A DNA stretch of 60,466 nucleotides from Candidatus Kuenenia stuttgartensis (GCA_945906725.1 CAMDRI010000009.1:1-60466), one strand, 5' to 3'; counted from the first letter of the stretch, positions 44,571 to 53,236 are shown. Program-made: numbers and translations. Notes: a model not told the origin generated them from the letters alone.

Positions 44571-46172
44571 TTAGATCGGTGCGAACGTGCGAACGAGTTG
44601 CTTGGCACTCAGCAGACCGTCGACCGCAGCGCTGATGATGCCTCCGGCGAATCCCGCTCCTTCGCCGACCGGATACAAACCGCGGCAACCGAGTGATTGT
44701 CGTGTCGGAATGTCGCGGTCGATTCGCACCGGCGAACTACCGCGCATCTCCGGACCGATCAGATTTGCATTCTTCAGAAAATCGCCACGCCATTTGAGAT
44801 CCATCAGAGGCAGACCGGATCGAATCGCGGACAGCGCGGCCGTGGGCAGCACGTTCTCGAGATTCATTGGCGCAAATCCGCGTGGGTACGAACTCTCAAA
44901 ACGCTGATCAGCTGACGACGACCGGCCGGCGAGAAAATCGGCGGCCGTTTGAATCGGACAGAAGTAATTGCGGCCGGCCAACTCGAACGCGGCCGACTCG
45001 AAGTGGCGTTGCAGTTCGACGCCGGCCAGCGGATGCGAGCCGCCGAACTCGTGCGGTTCGAGCGTGACCATGACTCCGCTGTTCGCGAACGGCGTGTCGT
45101 GCCGCGAGTTGCTCATGCCGTTCGTGGCGAAGCAATTTGGCTCGGAAATGCTGGGAATCGCGATGCCGCCAGCACACATACAGAACGAATACACGTCCCG
45201 TTCGCCGCGAGCGGTCAGCGTGTAGTCGGCCGCGCCCAGCAATTCGAGATACCCCGGCCGGCCGTACTTGTGCCGGTTGACTTGCTCCTGCGGTTGCTCA
45301 ATTCGCAGTCCGAGCTGAAACGCTTTCTGAGTCATCGGGATGCCCGCGTCGAGCAACATGTGGTACGTGTCGCGAGCGCTGTGTCCGATGCCGAGGATCG
45401 CCTGCGTCGCGGCGAAATACCCGCTCGACGTGTGCAACCCGCGCAGGTGTCCGTCGGCGATGTCGAGTCCTTCGAACCGGCAGCCGAAGCGATACTCGCC
45501 TCCGAGTTCTTCAATCTTGCGCCGGAAGTTTCGCACGATGAGTGGCAGCCGATTGCTGCCCAGATGCGGCCGCTGTTCGTACATCAGCGACGGCTTGCCA
45601 CCACACTCGACCAATCGCGCGAGCACCCAATCGACATCGGGGCCGCTCAGCCGGCAGGTCAGTTTCCCGTCGCTAAACGTGCCGGCACCCCCCTCACCGA
45701 AGAGATAATTGTTTTCGGGGTCGTGCGGGCCGCCAGAATCGAAGACGCGAATCGCGGGGACGCGCTCTTTGACCGCCTGACCGCGTTCAAGGATCAGCGG
45801 TCGATAGCCCCTCGCTGCGAGAAAATATCCCGCCAGCAATCCGGCCGGTCCGGAGCCGATCACGACCGGTCGCTGTTCGAGCGGTGTCGTACCCGACGTG
45901 ACGTCTTCAAAAATAGGAGCCACGAACAATTCGAGATTGGGTGGCGTCTTCGCAAGAAGCGATGCGATCTGTTCGCTGTCCGGCAACTCAACAAGCAGCG
46001 TGTAAACGAATTTCAATTCGCGGCGCGATCGCGCATCGAGACTTTTGCGCAAAATACGCCAGCGAGCAACGTCCGCTTCGCTGACGCTCAATGTGCGAGC
46101 GAGCCGTTTCGGGAGGTCTGTCTCCGGCTCGAACACGTTGGTCGTCAAGTTGGAAATGCGGATGGAGGGCAT
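44571..46172 (-). CDS. FAD-dependent oxidoreductase (COG2509-type dehydrogenase)
   Basis: The 533-residue flavoprotein has an N-terminal alpha/beta domain (1-95) and then a Rossmann FAD site, PVVIGSGPAGLLAGYFLAARGYRPLILERG (from about 101). ENNYLFGEGGAGTFSDGKLTCR and the C-terminal LYPVGEGAGFAGGIISAAVDGL with its second dinucleotide-contacting glycines complete the pattern of the widespread but uncharacterised FAD-dependent dehydrogenases. The physiological substrate is unknown. It is the last gene after a Rieske protein and a small molybdopterin-fold protein on the same strand, although a palindrome separates it from them. Confidence 0.88.
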   Translation of the reverse strand: MPSIRISNLTTNVFEPETDLPKRLARTLSVSEADVARWRILRKSLDARSRRELKFVYTLLVELPDSEQIASLLAKTPPNLELFVAPIFEDVTSGTTPLEQRPVVIGSGPAGLLAGYFLAARGYRPLILERGQAVKERVPAIRVFDSGGPHDPENNYLFGEGGAGTFSDGKLTCRLSGPDVDWVLARLVECGGKPSLMYEQRPHLGSNRLPLIVRNFRRKIEELGGEYRFGCRFEGLDIADGHLRGLHTSSGYFAATQAILGIGHSARDTYHMLLDAGIPMTQKAFQLGLRIEQPQEQVNRHKYGRPGYLELLGAADYTLTARGERDVYSFCMCAGGIAIPSISEPNCFATNGMSNSRHDTPFANSGVMVTLEPHEFGGSHPLAGVELQRHFESAAFELAGRNYFCPIQTAADFLAGRSSSADQRFESSYPRGFAPMNLENVLPTAALSAIRSGLPLMDLKWRGDFLKNANLIGPEMRGSSPVRIDRDIPTRQSLGCRGLYPVGEGAGFAGGIISAAVDGLLSAKQLVRTFAPI

Positions 46173-46193
46173 ATCGGGATCGAACCAAAAGTC

Positions 46194-46248
46194 AGCACGA
46201 CGCGCCAGCGAGTGGTCGTCGCGGAACCACTCGCTGGCGTGTCGTGCT
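46194..46248. repeat. palindrome, AGCACGACGCGCCAGCGAG family, copy 1
   Basis: Arms at 46194-46216 and 46226-46248 pair over 23 bp with one mismatch around a 9-base loop. A second copy of the same family is at 58422-58480. Confidence 0.9.
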
Positions 46249-46266
46249 GGCTCAGAGACAATGGCT

Positions 46267-46746
46267 CTAGCTGTGTTGATGCAACGCTTCGTGCTCTTGC
46301 TCGTCGTGTGGCCGAGTGTCGCGGCCTCGGCCGGAGGTAAGTTCGATGCGGTCCACGAACTTCACGTTCGCGCAATCATCCAATTCATCCGTGTGGCACA
46401 CGGCCGGGTTTTTGATGAGAAACCGAAACGGCCCACCCTTGGCTTCCGGGTACGGCGTTCCGTCAAGCTGATAGACGACGACCGCTTCGTTCACGATCTC
46501 CGCCAGCGGGATGCTCGCCGCGAAGTCATCACGCGTGGCGTGCAGTGTGAGGTACGTTGCATCCGCAGCCGGGCGAACACGATCCAAGAGAGCTCGCAGT
46601 GTCACGCCGTCTCCCGGCCGCTTCGGATGGAAGCGAGTAAAATCGCGCACCTGCTCAGGCTCCGAAAACGCTTGCAAGTCATCGAAGGAGAATGAGCGAG
46701 GCGAATCGACTAATCCGTCCACTCGCAATGTTGTTGACTGGGTCAT
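46267..46746 (-). CDS. small molybdopterin-oxidoreductase-fold protein
   Basis: The 159-residue protein matches the short version of the sulfite-oxidase-type molybdopterin-binding domain: LRVDGLVDSPRSFSFDDLQAF, VTLRALLDRV, YLTLHATRDDFAASIPLAEIVNEAVVVYQLDG and GGPFRFLIKN. The cysteine that would bind molybdenum, normally just before the region RFHPKRPGDGVTLRALL, is absent, so catalysis by the usual mechanism is doubtful. The last 20 residues are a His/Glu/Arg-rich tail. It follows the Rieske gene by 27 bases, and the two may form an electron-transfer pair. Confidence 0.78.
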   Translation of the reverse strand: MTQSTTLRVDGLVDSPRSFSFDDLQAFSEPEQVRDFTRFHPKRPGDGVTLRALLDRVRPAADATYLTLHATRDDFAASIPLAEIVNEAVVVYQLDGTPYPEAKGGPFRFLIKNPAVCHTDELDDCANVKFVDRIELTSGRGRDTRPHDEQEHEALHQHS

Positions 46747-46773
46747 GAGAGAGTTCCGTTGAAGTTATTGCAG

Positions 46774-47121
46774 TCAGACCGTCGCACTCGGCACGGGTAC
46801 CTGAGGATCAGGGACGAGCACCTGAATTTCGTGGCCCGCGACTCGCACATCGAACGTTTCGGTGCGGCACTTCGAGTTCGGGTTGTCCAGCCATGTCCCA
46901 GTTTTGACAGAAAACCGCCAAGCGTGCCACGGACAGGTCACGCCGCCATCTTCGACGTACCCAGCCGCCAACGAGGCTCCCATGTGCGGGCACAGGTCGT
47001 TGATCGCAGAGTACTCGCCATTCGTCAAGAAGACAGCGACCATCTTTCCGCTGACGCAGAAGGCTCGACCTTCGCCTTCGGGGATGTCGCCCACATGAGC
47101 GACTGTCTCAAAATCTGCCAT
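46774..47121 (-). CDS. Rieske [2Fe-2S] protein, NirD-like
   Basis: A 115-residue soluble Rieske domain. INDLCPHMGASL (Cys44, His46) and VTCPWHAWRFSVKTG (Cys63, His66) bind the cluster; CPWHAW rather than a disulfide-containing loop is typical of NirD and of oxygenase ferredoxins. It has no signal peptide, so it should act in the cytoplasm, passing electrons to an oxidoreductase, possibly a neighbour. It is divergent from the DUF58 gene. Confidence 0.9.
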   Translation of the reverse strand: MADFETVAHVGDIPEGEGRAFCVSGKMVAVFLTNGEYSAINDLCPHMGASLAAGYVEDGGVTCPWHAWRFSVKTGTWLDNPNSKCRTETFDVRVAGHEIQVLVPDPQVPVPSATV

Positions 47122-47282
47122 CGAATGCCTCGTGGTGGTGGATCCGCCAGTGCGGACGACTGAAGAGTAGAGGCTCGACGAACCCGTCTCAATTCAGTCG
47201 ATTCCCAATCGAGGACGTTGGCTGCCTTCCGTCGTTTGTCTCGATACATTTCGTCGCCTCAATCCTCTGCTGATTGCGATTC

Positions 47283-48161
47283 ATGCCGCTGTTTGATTCT
47301 GACTTTCTGAAGAAGCTCGAATACCTGTCGCTCGTTTCGCGACGGCTGTTTCGTGGCTCGCTGCTGGCTCAGCGCCGGACGATGCAGACCGGCGGTGGCA
47401 TCGAGTTCGCTGATCATCGCGAGTACTCGCACGGCGATGACTTTCGGCATTTGGATTGGAACGTGTTCGCTCGACATGGGCAATTGCTGTTGAAGCGGTT
47501 TCAAGAGGAAGAAGACCTGCACGTCTACCTGCTGCTGGATTGCTCGCGGAGCATGGCGTTCGGCTCGCCGCCGAAGTTTGATCTGGCTCGGCAAATCGTC
47601 GCCGCGCTCTCGTACATCGCGATGTCTGATTTGGACCGAGTCGCCGTGATCGCTTTTGCGGACGACATCGTCGCCGACTTTCCGTTGACTCGCGGCAAGG
47701 ACCGGATTCTCTCGCTGCTAAACTTTCTCGACGGGCTGGAGGTGCAAGGCGAGGCCACGGACCTGGGCCGCGTCGTCAAAGCCTTCACTCAACGTCCGCA
47801 GCGACGCGGTTTGGCTGTCGTCGTCAGCGATCTCTTCGATCCACACGGCTACGAGCGAGGCTTCGATCAGCTTCGCTACCGCAACTACGAACTGCACGCC
47901 GTCCAACTGCACGACCGGCTCGAAGCCGAACCAAGTTTGCTGGGCGATTTGGAACTTATGGACATCGAATCGGACGGCGGCCAGAAGGTGACGATCACCG
48001 AGAACGCTCTGAAGAAGTACCGCACGCTGTTCGAGGACTTCCAAGAATCGCTGCGGAAGTACGGCCGCCGCTACGGCGTTGGGCTGACGCAGACGCGGTG
48101 CGAAGTGCCGTTCGACGAGTTGATTTTGACGATGATGCGCGCGTCGGGAGCGGTGGGATGA
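47283..48161 (+). CDS. DUF58 protein (vWA-like)
   Basis: The 292-residue protein carries the DUF58 core: GGGIEFADHREYSHGDDFRHLDWNVFARHGQLLLKRFQEEEDLHVYLLLDCSRSMAFGSPPKFD. The DCSRSM segment is the metal-ion-dependent adhesion site of the vWA fold. DUF58 proteins normally work with a MoxR AAA+ ATPase and membrane vWA proteins in metalloprotein maturation or envelope stress. Two vWA membrane proteins follow, but no MoxR gene is present. The ATG at 47283 is preferred to an in-frame TTG three codons earlier. Confidence 0.88.
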   Translation: MPLFDSDFLKKLEYLSLVSRRLFRGSLLAQRRTMQTGGGIEFADHREYSHGDDFRHLDWNVFARHGQLLLKRFQEEEDLHVYLLLDCSRSMAFGSPPKFDLARQIVAALSYIAMSDLDRVAVIAFADDIVADFPLTRGKDRILSLLNFLDGLEVQGEATDLGRVVKAFTQRPQRRGLAVVVSDLFDPHGYERGFDQLRYRNYELHAVQLHDRLEAEPSLLGDLELMDIESDGGQKVTITENALKKYRTLFEDFQESLRKYGRRYGVGLTQTRCEVPFDELILTMMRASGAVG

Positions 48162-48166
48162 GGAAT

Positions 48167-48278
48167 CAGTGCAAAGTGCAGAGTGCAAAGTGCAAAGTGA
48201 AAAATGACCTGGCAAGTTACTGCGGTGCCTGTTGTCGTCACTTTGCACTTTGCACTCTGCCCTCTGCCCTCTGCACTG
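48167..48278. repeat. inverted repeat of iterated AAAGTGCA words
   Basis: The left arm (48167-48200) iterates CAGTGCAAAGTGCAGAGTGC-like words, and the right arm (48238-48278) is its complement with one extra 7-base unit (CCTCTGC). The iterated 7-mers suggest slippage as well as inversion. The element fills the gap between the DUF58 gene and the first large vWA gene and would add a spurious N-terminal extension if the latter were started early. Confidence 0.85.
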
Positions 48279-48300
48279 CTCGGAGATGGGAGGCCAGCAA

Positions 48301-50349
48301 ATGTCCCTAGCCTCCCCGCTCGCGCTCCTCTGGCTCGCCACCCTCATCCCGGTAGTAGTCTTCTATTTTTTGAAGATCCGCCTGCGGCGGGTGCCAGTCT
48401 CGACGATTCTGTTCTGGCGGCAGATCTACGACGAGCACCAGCCTCGTTCGATCTGGCAACGGATGCGACATTGGCTTTCGTTACTGGCTCAGGTCGTATT
48501 GATTCTGCTGCTCGTCGGAGCTCTATCCGATCCGTTCTTCGGCTGGGAGACTCGGCAACTGCGACGGATCGTCTTGATCGTGGATAACTCTGCCAGCATG
48601 AACGCGACCGATGTGTCGCCGTCGCGCCTGTCAGCCGCGAAGGACGAGGCGTTGCGAGTCATTCGCGAATTACGGTACCGCGACGAACTGGCCGTCGTCG
48701 TAGCTGGCGGCGCTCCGCGAGTCGTCTGCGGCTTTTCGAGTCACGGCCGCACGCTGGCTCATGCGGTTGATGATGTCCTGCCGACGGATAATCCCACGCG
48801 GGTCGCTGAAGCGGTTGACCTCGCTCGCCGATTGCTCGGCGAACGGCAAGACGAGCATCAGCGCGAGATCGTCGTACTGACGGACGTGGGGCAGGTTTCC
48901 AAACTGCCCGGCGAAGAACCACAACTTCCCGATCCGTCGGTCTCCAACGAAACACGGACAGGTTCAAAACCTGCCCCACGACTCACCGTTCGACGCTTCG
49001 GTACGAACACCGGAAACGTCGGCATCACGCGGTTCCAAGTGCGGCGGAGTTTGATCGATTCGCTCGGCTACGAGATTCTCGCGGAGGTCACGAACGCCTC
49101 GGATGAGCCGGTCGAATGTCGCTTGGAAATCCAGCTCGACGAAGACGTCGTCGATGTCGTGCCGCTAAAACTGGCTCCGGGCCAGCGCTGGAGTCAGTCT
49201 TTGGAAAAGACCTCCACCGAGGGCGGGCACCTCTTGGCCAAACTCGATCGACCAGACACTCTCGCGGCGGACAATCGTGCGTGGGCCGTGCTGCCTAATC
49301 GTGAGTTGATGCCGGTAACGCTTGTGTCGAAAGGAAATCTTTTCATTCAGAAAGTGTTCGAGTCGAATCCTCTGGTTGTGCTGACTCGCGTTGAGCCGGC
49401 GGCATGGAAGCTAACTTCCGAGCCGAGTGCGGGCATCACCGTCTTATATCACCACGTTACCGATCAACTGCCTGAGGGTTCGCTGCTGGTGATCGATCCG
49501 CGCGGCGACTGCGATCTCTGGCAGCTTGGCGAACCGGTGCAGAATCCAATCGTGAATCAGCAAGACAAAGACTCGCCGCTGCTCAGTCATGTGCGGTTGG
49601 ACAACGTCCTGATGCCGGAGGCTCGACAGGTGAAGTTCGCCAGCGACGAAGGAGTCAAAGTGATCGCCCGATCGCTCGCGGGTGATCCGCTGTTGGCGAC
49701 CGTCGAGCGGCCGGGGCAGAAAGTGTTGCTGCTGACGGTCAATCTCGAAGAAGGCGACTTGCCGCTCCGCACGGCGTTTCCGATCTTGATGATGAACGCC
49801 TTGAATTGGTTCACCGAAAATCGCGGCGAGCTGCGCGAGTCGTTGTCGACGGGAGCGATCACCGAGATTGATGCTGCGGTACTGAACACAGGCGATCGGC
49901 GCGGGTCTCCTGACCCCGCCGCATCAGCCGACCGCGGGTCTCCTGCGACGAATGCCATCACCACCTCCGAAGGAGACCTAAGGTCGGAAAACGGGCGGGG
50001 TCAGGAGACCCGCGCCCACCGCAGCTTGCTCTCATTGATCGCTCCGGACGGACGCCGCTTGGCGTTGCCGATGCAGACCGAGCGGCTGTCGTTGGGGCCA
50101 TTCGATCAATGCGGTGTATGGCGAGTCATCGACGCAGAAGGCGACTCGACGTTGTTTGAACTTGCCTGCAACCTCGCAGATCGGAATGAGTCGGACGTGC
50201 GAGTGCCGAAATCCGTCGAGGTGACGACAACGTCGGTGATCTCGGCGAATGGACTCGGCAATCGGCCGGCGTGGTTTTGGCTGATCGCGTTCGCGTGGTT
50301 GTTGATGTCGATCGAGTGGTGGGCGTATCAGCGACGAGTGATTACATGA
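48301..50349 (+). CDS. BatA/vWA-type membrane protein with two in-frame palindrome insertions
   Basis: The 682-residue protein has two N-terminal membrane segments (ASPLALLWLATLIPVVVFYFL; LSLLAQVVLILLLVGAL) of the BatA type, a vWA domain with metal site IVDNSASMNATD (about 95-106), a long periplasmic-type beta region and a C-terminal membrane segment (AWFWLIAFAWLLMSIEWWAY). It probably acts with the DUF58 protein upstream. Two stretches, residues about 196-226 (VGQVSKLPGEEP...) and 533-572 (RRGSPDPAASADRGSP...), are encoded by inverted repeats, interrupting the vWA region and a late loop. GGGAGG precedes the ATG. Confidence 0.85.
   Translation: MSLASPLALLWLATLIPVVVFYFLKIRLRRVPVSTILFWRQIYDEHQPRSIWQRMRHWLSLLAQVVLILLLVGALSDPFFGWETRQLRRIVLIVDNSASMNATDVSPSRLSAAKDEALRVIRELRYRDELAVVVAGGAPRVVCGFSSHGRTLAHAVDDVLPTDNPTRVAEAVDLARRLLGERQDEHQREIVVLTDVGQVSKLPGEEPQLPDPSVSNETRTGSKPAPRLTVRRFGTNTGNVGITRFQVRRSLIDSLGYEILAEVTNASDEPVECRLEIQLDEDVVDVVPLKLAPGQRWSQSLEKTSTEGGHLLAKLDRPDTLAADNRAWAVLPNRELMPVTLVSKGNLFIQKVFESNPLVVLTRVEPAAWKLTSEPSAGITVLYHHVTDQLPEGSLLVIDPRGDCDLWQLGEPVQNPIVNQQDKDSPLLSHVRLDNVLMPEARQVKFASDEGVKVIARSLAGDPLLATVERPGQKVLLLTVNLEEGDLPLRTAFPILMMNALNWFTENRGELRESLSTGAITEIDAAVLNTGDRRGSPDPAASADRGSPATNAITTSEGDLRSENGRGQETRAHRSLLSLIAPDGRRLALPMQTERLSLGPFDQCGVWRVIDAEGDSTLFELACNLADRNESDVRVPKSVEVTTTSVISANGLGNRPAWFWLIAFAWLLMSIEWWAYQRRVIT
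48886..48979. repeat. GTGGGGCAG-family inverted repeat inside the vWA gene
   Basis: The left arm GTGGGGCAGGTTTCCAAACT... (48886-48909) faces the complement of GTGGGGCAGGTTTTGAACCT... (48956-48979). The family is the same as the intergenic element at 2199-2264. It adds about 31 residues between VVLTD and LTVRRFG without breaking the frame. Confidence 0.88.
49898..50016. repeat. perfect 23-bp-arm palindrome inside the vWA gene
   Basis: GGCGCGGGTCTCCTGACCCC... (49898-49920) pairs perfectly with 49994-50016. A nested inverted repeat (49928-49944 with 49971-49987, 14 of 17 pairing) makes an extended 119-bp hairpin. It encodes a Ser/Arg/Asp-rich loop and is in frame. Confidence 0.92.
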
Positions 50350-50355
50350 GGCATA

Positions 50356-53139
50356 ATGTCTGACCTGCATTACGGATTGGAATTCACTCATCCGGGCTGG
50401 CTGGCTGCGTTGCTGGCCGTGTTGTGGGTGGTGTGGTATTTCCGGAGGAGCCTAGTGGACTTCTCGCGGTGGCAGCGAGTTGTTTCGACGACCGTGCGGA
50501 TCGCGATCGTGTTGCTGCTGGTGTTGGCTCTGGCGGGACTGACGTTGCTCAGACCGACGGCTCGGCAATTTGTGATTGTGGTCGTGGATCAGAGCTTGAG
50601 TGTTGGTGATGAAGGATTGCAGGGCGCTGTTGATGCCAATGCGACCAAGAAGGACTCGGCGGCGGATCGATTTCTGGATGATTTGTTGGCAGCGAAAGTG
50701 ATTGGCTCGGAAGATCGCATCGCGTTGATTCCGTTCGGAGTGCGGCCGGGGGTGGTGTCAGAGTTGAAGAGTGGCGAGTTGTTAGTGGTGAGTGGTGCAT
50801 TGGACAGACAGGTCGCTCTGACTCGCAACTCGCCACTAACAACTAACAACTCCTCACCCGCCGACGGGACTGATATTGCTGCGGCGATTGATGCCGCGGC
50901 AGCGGCGATGCCACCGGATTATGTGCCGAGAATGTTGTTGCTGACGGACGGCAATCAGACGCGTGGCGATGCCTTGCAGGCGGCGCTGGCGACGTCAAGT
51001 CGCGGCCGGCGGCGTGAGGCGATTCCGATCACCACGATTCCGTTGCCAACGCGTGACGATCCCGAAGTCCAGATGTCGGCGGTCAAAGTGCCCGCTCAGG
51101 TGCGTGAGGGTGAGCCGTTTTTTGTCGAGGTCGTGATCGACTCGAACCACGACGACGACGGGCTGATCGAGGTATTTCGCGGTGCTCACAAAGTGCTGTC
51201 GGAAACGAGGCTGCTGAAGAAGGGGGAGAACCGATTCCGTTTTCCGCAGTCGATCCAGCGCGAGCGGCTCGCGGAATACGCGGCGCGAATCAGCGGAGTG
51301 AAACAGGACACGCTCGTCGACAACAACAGTGACAATGGGTTGGTCTTCACCACCGGGAAGCCGCGTGTGTTGCTGATCGACAGCGACCCCAAGCAGACCG
51401 AGCATCTCGTGTTCGCGTTACAGCAGGAGGACATCCAGATCGATGTTCGGCCTCCGCAGGGAATGCCGGAGGATCTCGCGGACTTGCAGAATTACGAATT
51501 GCTGGCGCTATCGAATGTGCCGGCGACATCGCTGACTCAGCGGCAGATGGAGCTGGCTCGGACGTACGTGCAAGACCTTGGCGGCGGGTTCGTGATGCTC
51601 GGCGGCGACCAGTCATTCGGCTTGGGCGGGTACTACAAGACGGTGCTGGAAGAAATCCTGCCGGTGCGATCCGACTTCGAGAAGGAAAAAGAAAAGCCGA
51701 GCCTCGCGATGGTCCTGGTGGTCGACCGATCGGGGTCAATGGCCGGGCAGAAGTTGGAGATGGCGAAAGAAGCTGCAAAAGCCGCCGCCGAATTGCTGGG
51801 GCCGAAGGACCAGATCGGCGTGATCTGTTTCGACGAGGCGTTCTATTGGGTGAGTCAGCTTCAATCGGCGTCAAACAAGGGCCGCATCGCGGACGAGATC
51901 AGTGGCATTCAAGTAGGCGGCGGCACGAGCCTCTATCCGCCGATGGAGGAGGCGTATCAATCGTTGGTCAACGCGGTCTCGAAGCTGAAGCATGTCATCG
52001 TGCTGACCGATGGCATCTCGAACCCCGGCGACTTCGAGGGACTCGCGCAGAACATGGCTTCGGCACGGATCACCTGCTCGACAGTTGGCGTCGGCGACGG
52101 TGCGGCGAACGATCTGTTGGAAACGATCGCTCGCATCGGACAAGGACGGCATTTCGCTGCGACCGATCCGGCCTCGCTGCCGCAGATTTTCGCCAAGGAA
52201 ACGCTGACCGTCAGCAAGGCCGCGATCAACGAGCAGCCCTTCATCCCGCAAGTCATTCGACCGACGCAGGCGCTGGCCGGCATCAACTTCGAGTCTGCTC
52301 CGTTCTTGCTGGGCTACGTGATGACGCGGCCGAAGCCGACGTGCGAGTTGATCCTCGCCAGCGAGCAAGGCGATCCGGTGCTGGCGTGGTGGCGATACGG
52401 ACTCGGAACTACGGTCGCGTTTACTAGCGACGCGAAAAGCCGTTGGGCCGCCGAGTGGCTGACGTGGCCTGACTTCAGCAAGTTCTGGGCACAGACGATT
52501 CGACACGCGATGCGCAAAAACGACGCGAAAGGCATCACCGTTGAGGTTGCTCAACGAGCCCGCCGTGCGACGGTGACGCTGGACGCTGTCGATCCCAGCG
52601 GCCGGTTCTTGAATGGAGCCGAGTCCGAATTGACTGTCATCGATCCGCGGCTTGGCGAACGAAAGCTGCCGCTGATTCAAACCGCTCCCGGCCGTTACGT
52701 CGCCGAGTTCGACACGCCGAACTCCGGCGCGTATCACCTGAATCTGTCGCAACGCACGGCGAACGGCGGCCCGGTCATTCATCAACAGACTCGCGGGCTG
52801 ACGGTCGGTTACTCCGACGAACTTCGATTGCGCCCGACGAACACCGAACTGCTGCAACAGATCGCCACCGCGACCGGCGGACGCTTCGATCCGCAGCCGA
52901 GGGAGGCATTGCTCGACGCGCCGGCGGCAGCAGCGTCGCCGCGACTCGCTCAGCAAGCTCGACCTCTATGGCCCGAATTGGTCATGCTGGCTTTGGTGCT
53001 GTTCGTGTTCGACGTCGCGCTGCGGCGCATCGACTTTTCGGTCTGGTTTCCGTCCGCGAACACGTCGATCACTTCGGTCGTTCGTCAAGCAGCGTCAAAA
53101 CAGTCGAGCAATCCGAAACAAACCCAATCGCGAGTTTGA
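50356..53139 (+). CDS. large vWA/glutamine-amidotransferase-like membrane protein
   Basis: The 927-residue protein starts six bases after the previous gene. Two N-terminal membrane segments (GWLAALLAVLWVVWYF; TVRIAIVLLLVLALAGLTLL) are followed by a first vWA-like fold (FVIVVVDQSLSVGDEG), a beta sandwich, an amidotransferase-like segment with YVQDLGGGFVMLGGDQSFGLGGYY, a second vWA domain with an intact metal site (MVLVVDRSGSMAGQKLEMAKEAAKAAAELL), and a C-terminal membrane helix (LWPELVMLALVLFVFDVAL). Such proteins accompany MoxR-DUF58 systems in planctomycetes; the role is unknown. Residues 137-167 derive from a repeat (GELLVVSGALDRQ...). Confidence 0.88.
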   Translation: MSDLHYGLEFTHPGWLAALLAVLWVVWYFRRSLVDFSRWQRVVSTTVRIAIVLLLVLALAGLTLLRPTARQFVIVVVDQSLSVGDEGLQGAVDANATKKDSAADRFLDDLLAAKVIGSEDRIALIPFGVRPGVVSELKSGELLVVSGALDRQVALTRNSPLTTNNSSPADGTDIAAAIDAAAAAMPPDYVPRMLLLTDGNQTRGDALQAALATSSRGRRREAIPITTIPLPTRDDPEVQMSAVKVPAQVREGEPFFVEVVIDSNHDDDGLIEVFRGAHKVLSETRLLKKGENRFRFPQSIQRERLAEYAARISGVKQDTLVDNNSDNGLVFTTGKPRVLLIDSDPKQTEHLVFALQQEDIQIDVRPPQGMPEDLADLQNYELLALSNVPATSLTQRQMELARTYVQDLGGGFVMLGGDQSFGLGGYYKTVLEEILPVRSDFEKEKEKPSLAMVLVVDRSGSMAGQKLEMAKEAAKAAAELLGPKDQIGVICFDEAFYWVSQLQSASNKGRIADEISGIQVGGGTSLYPPMEEAYQSLVNAVSKLKHVIVLTDGISNPGDFEGLAQNMASARITCSTVGVGDGAANDLLETIARIGQGRHFAATDPASLPQIFAKETLTVSKAAINEQPFIPQVIRPTQALAGINFESAPFLLGYVMTRPKPTCELILASEQGDPVLAWWRYGLGTTVAFTSDAKSRWAAEWLTWPDFSKFWAQTIRHAMRKNDAKGITVEVAQRARRATVTLDAVDPSGRFLNGAESELTVIDPRLGERKLPLIQTAPGRYVAEFDTPNSGAYHLNLSQRTANGGPVIHQQTRGLTVGYSDELRLRPTNTELLQQIATATGGRFDPQPREALLDAPAAAASPRLAQQARPLWPELVMLALVLFVFDVALRRIDFSVWFPSANTSITSVVRQAASKQSSNPKQTQSRV
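50766..50852. repeat. iterated inverted repeat inside the large vWA gene
   Basis: AGTGGCGAGTT (50770-50780) pairs perfectly with 50827-50837, and GAGTTGTTAGT (50776-50786) with 50842-50852. The arms are made of overlapping GAGTTGTTAGTGG words. The element encodes SGELLVVSGALDRQVALTRN in frame. Confidence 0.78.
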
Positions 53140-53236
53140 ACACGAGTTGTCGAAGCCGTACAAAAAGTGGCCATCGAAGATTCGAGTCAGAGATCGCGCT
53201 GATTCACACATTGCCTTTCCTCTTGGAGTTCTCTCG

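Noticed and set aside
44571-47121. A single redox operon from the Rieske gene to the flavoprotein
   Set aside because: Direction is shared, but a strong palindrome and a 94-base gap separate the flavoprotein gene, so joint transcription is not shown.
48232-48300. Early start of the BatA/vWA protein inside the repeat
   Set aside because: The 23 extra residues are encoded by the iterated repeat; GGGAGG lies directly before the ATG at 48301.
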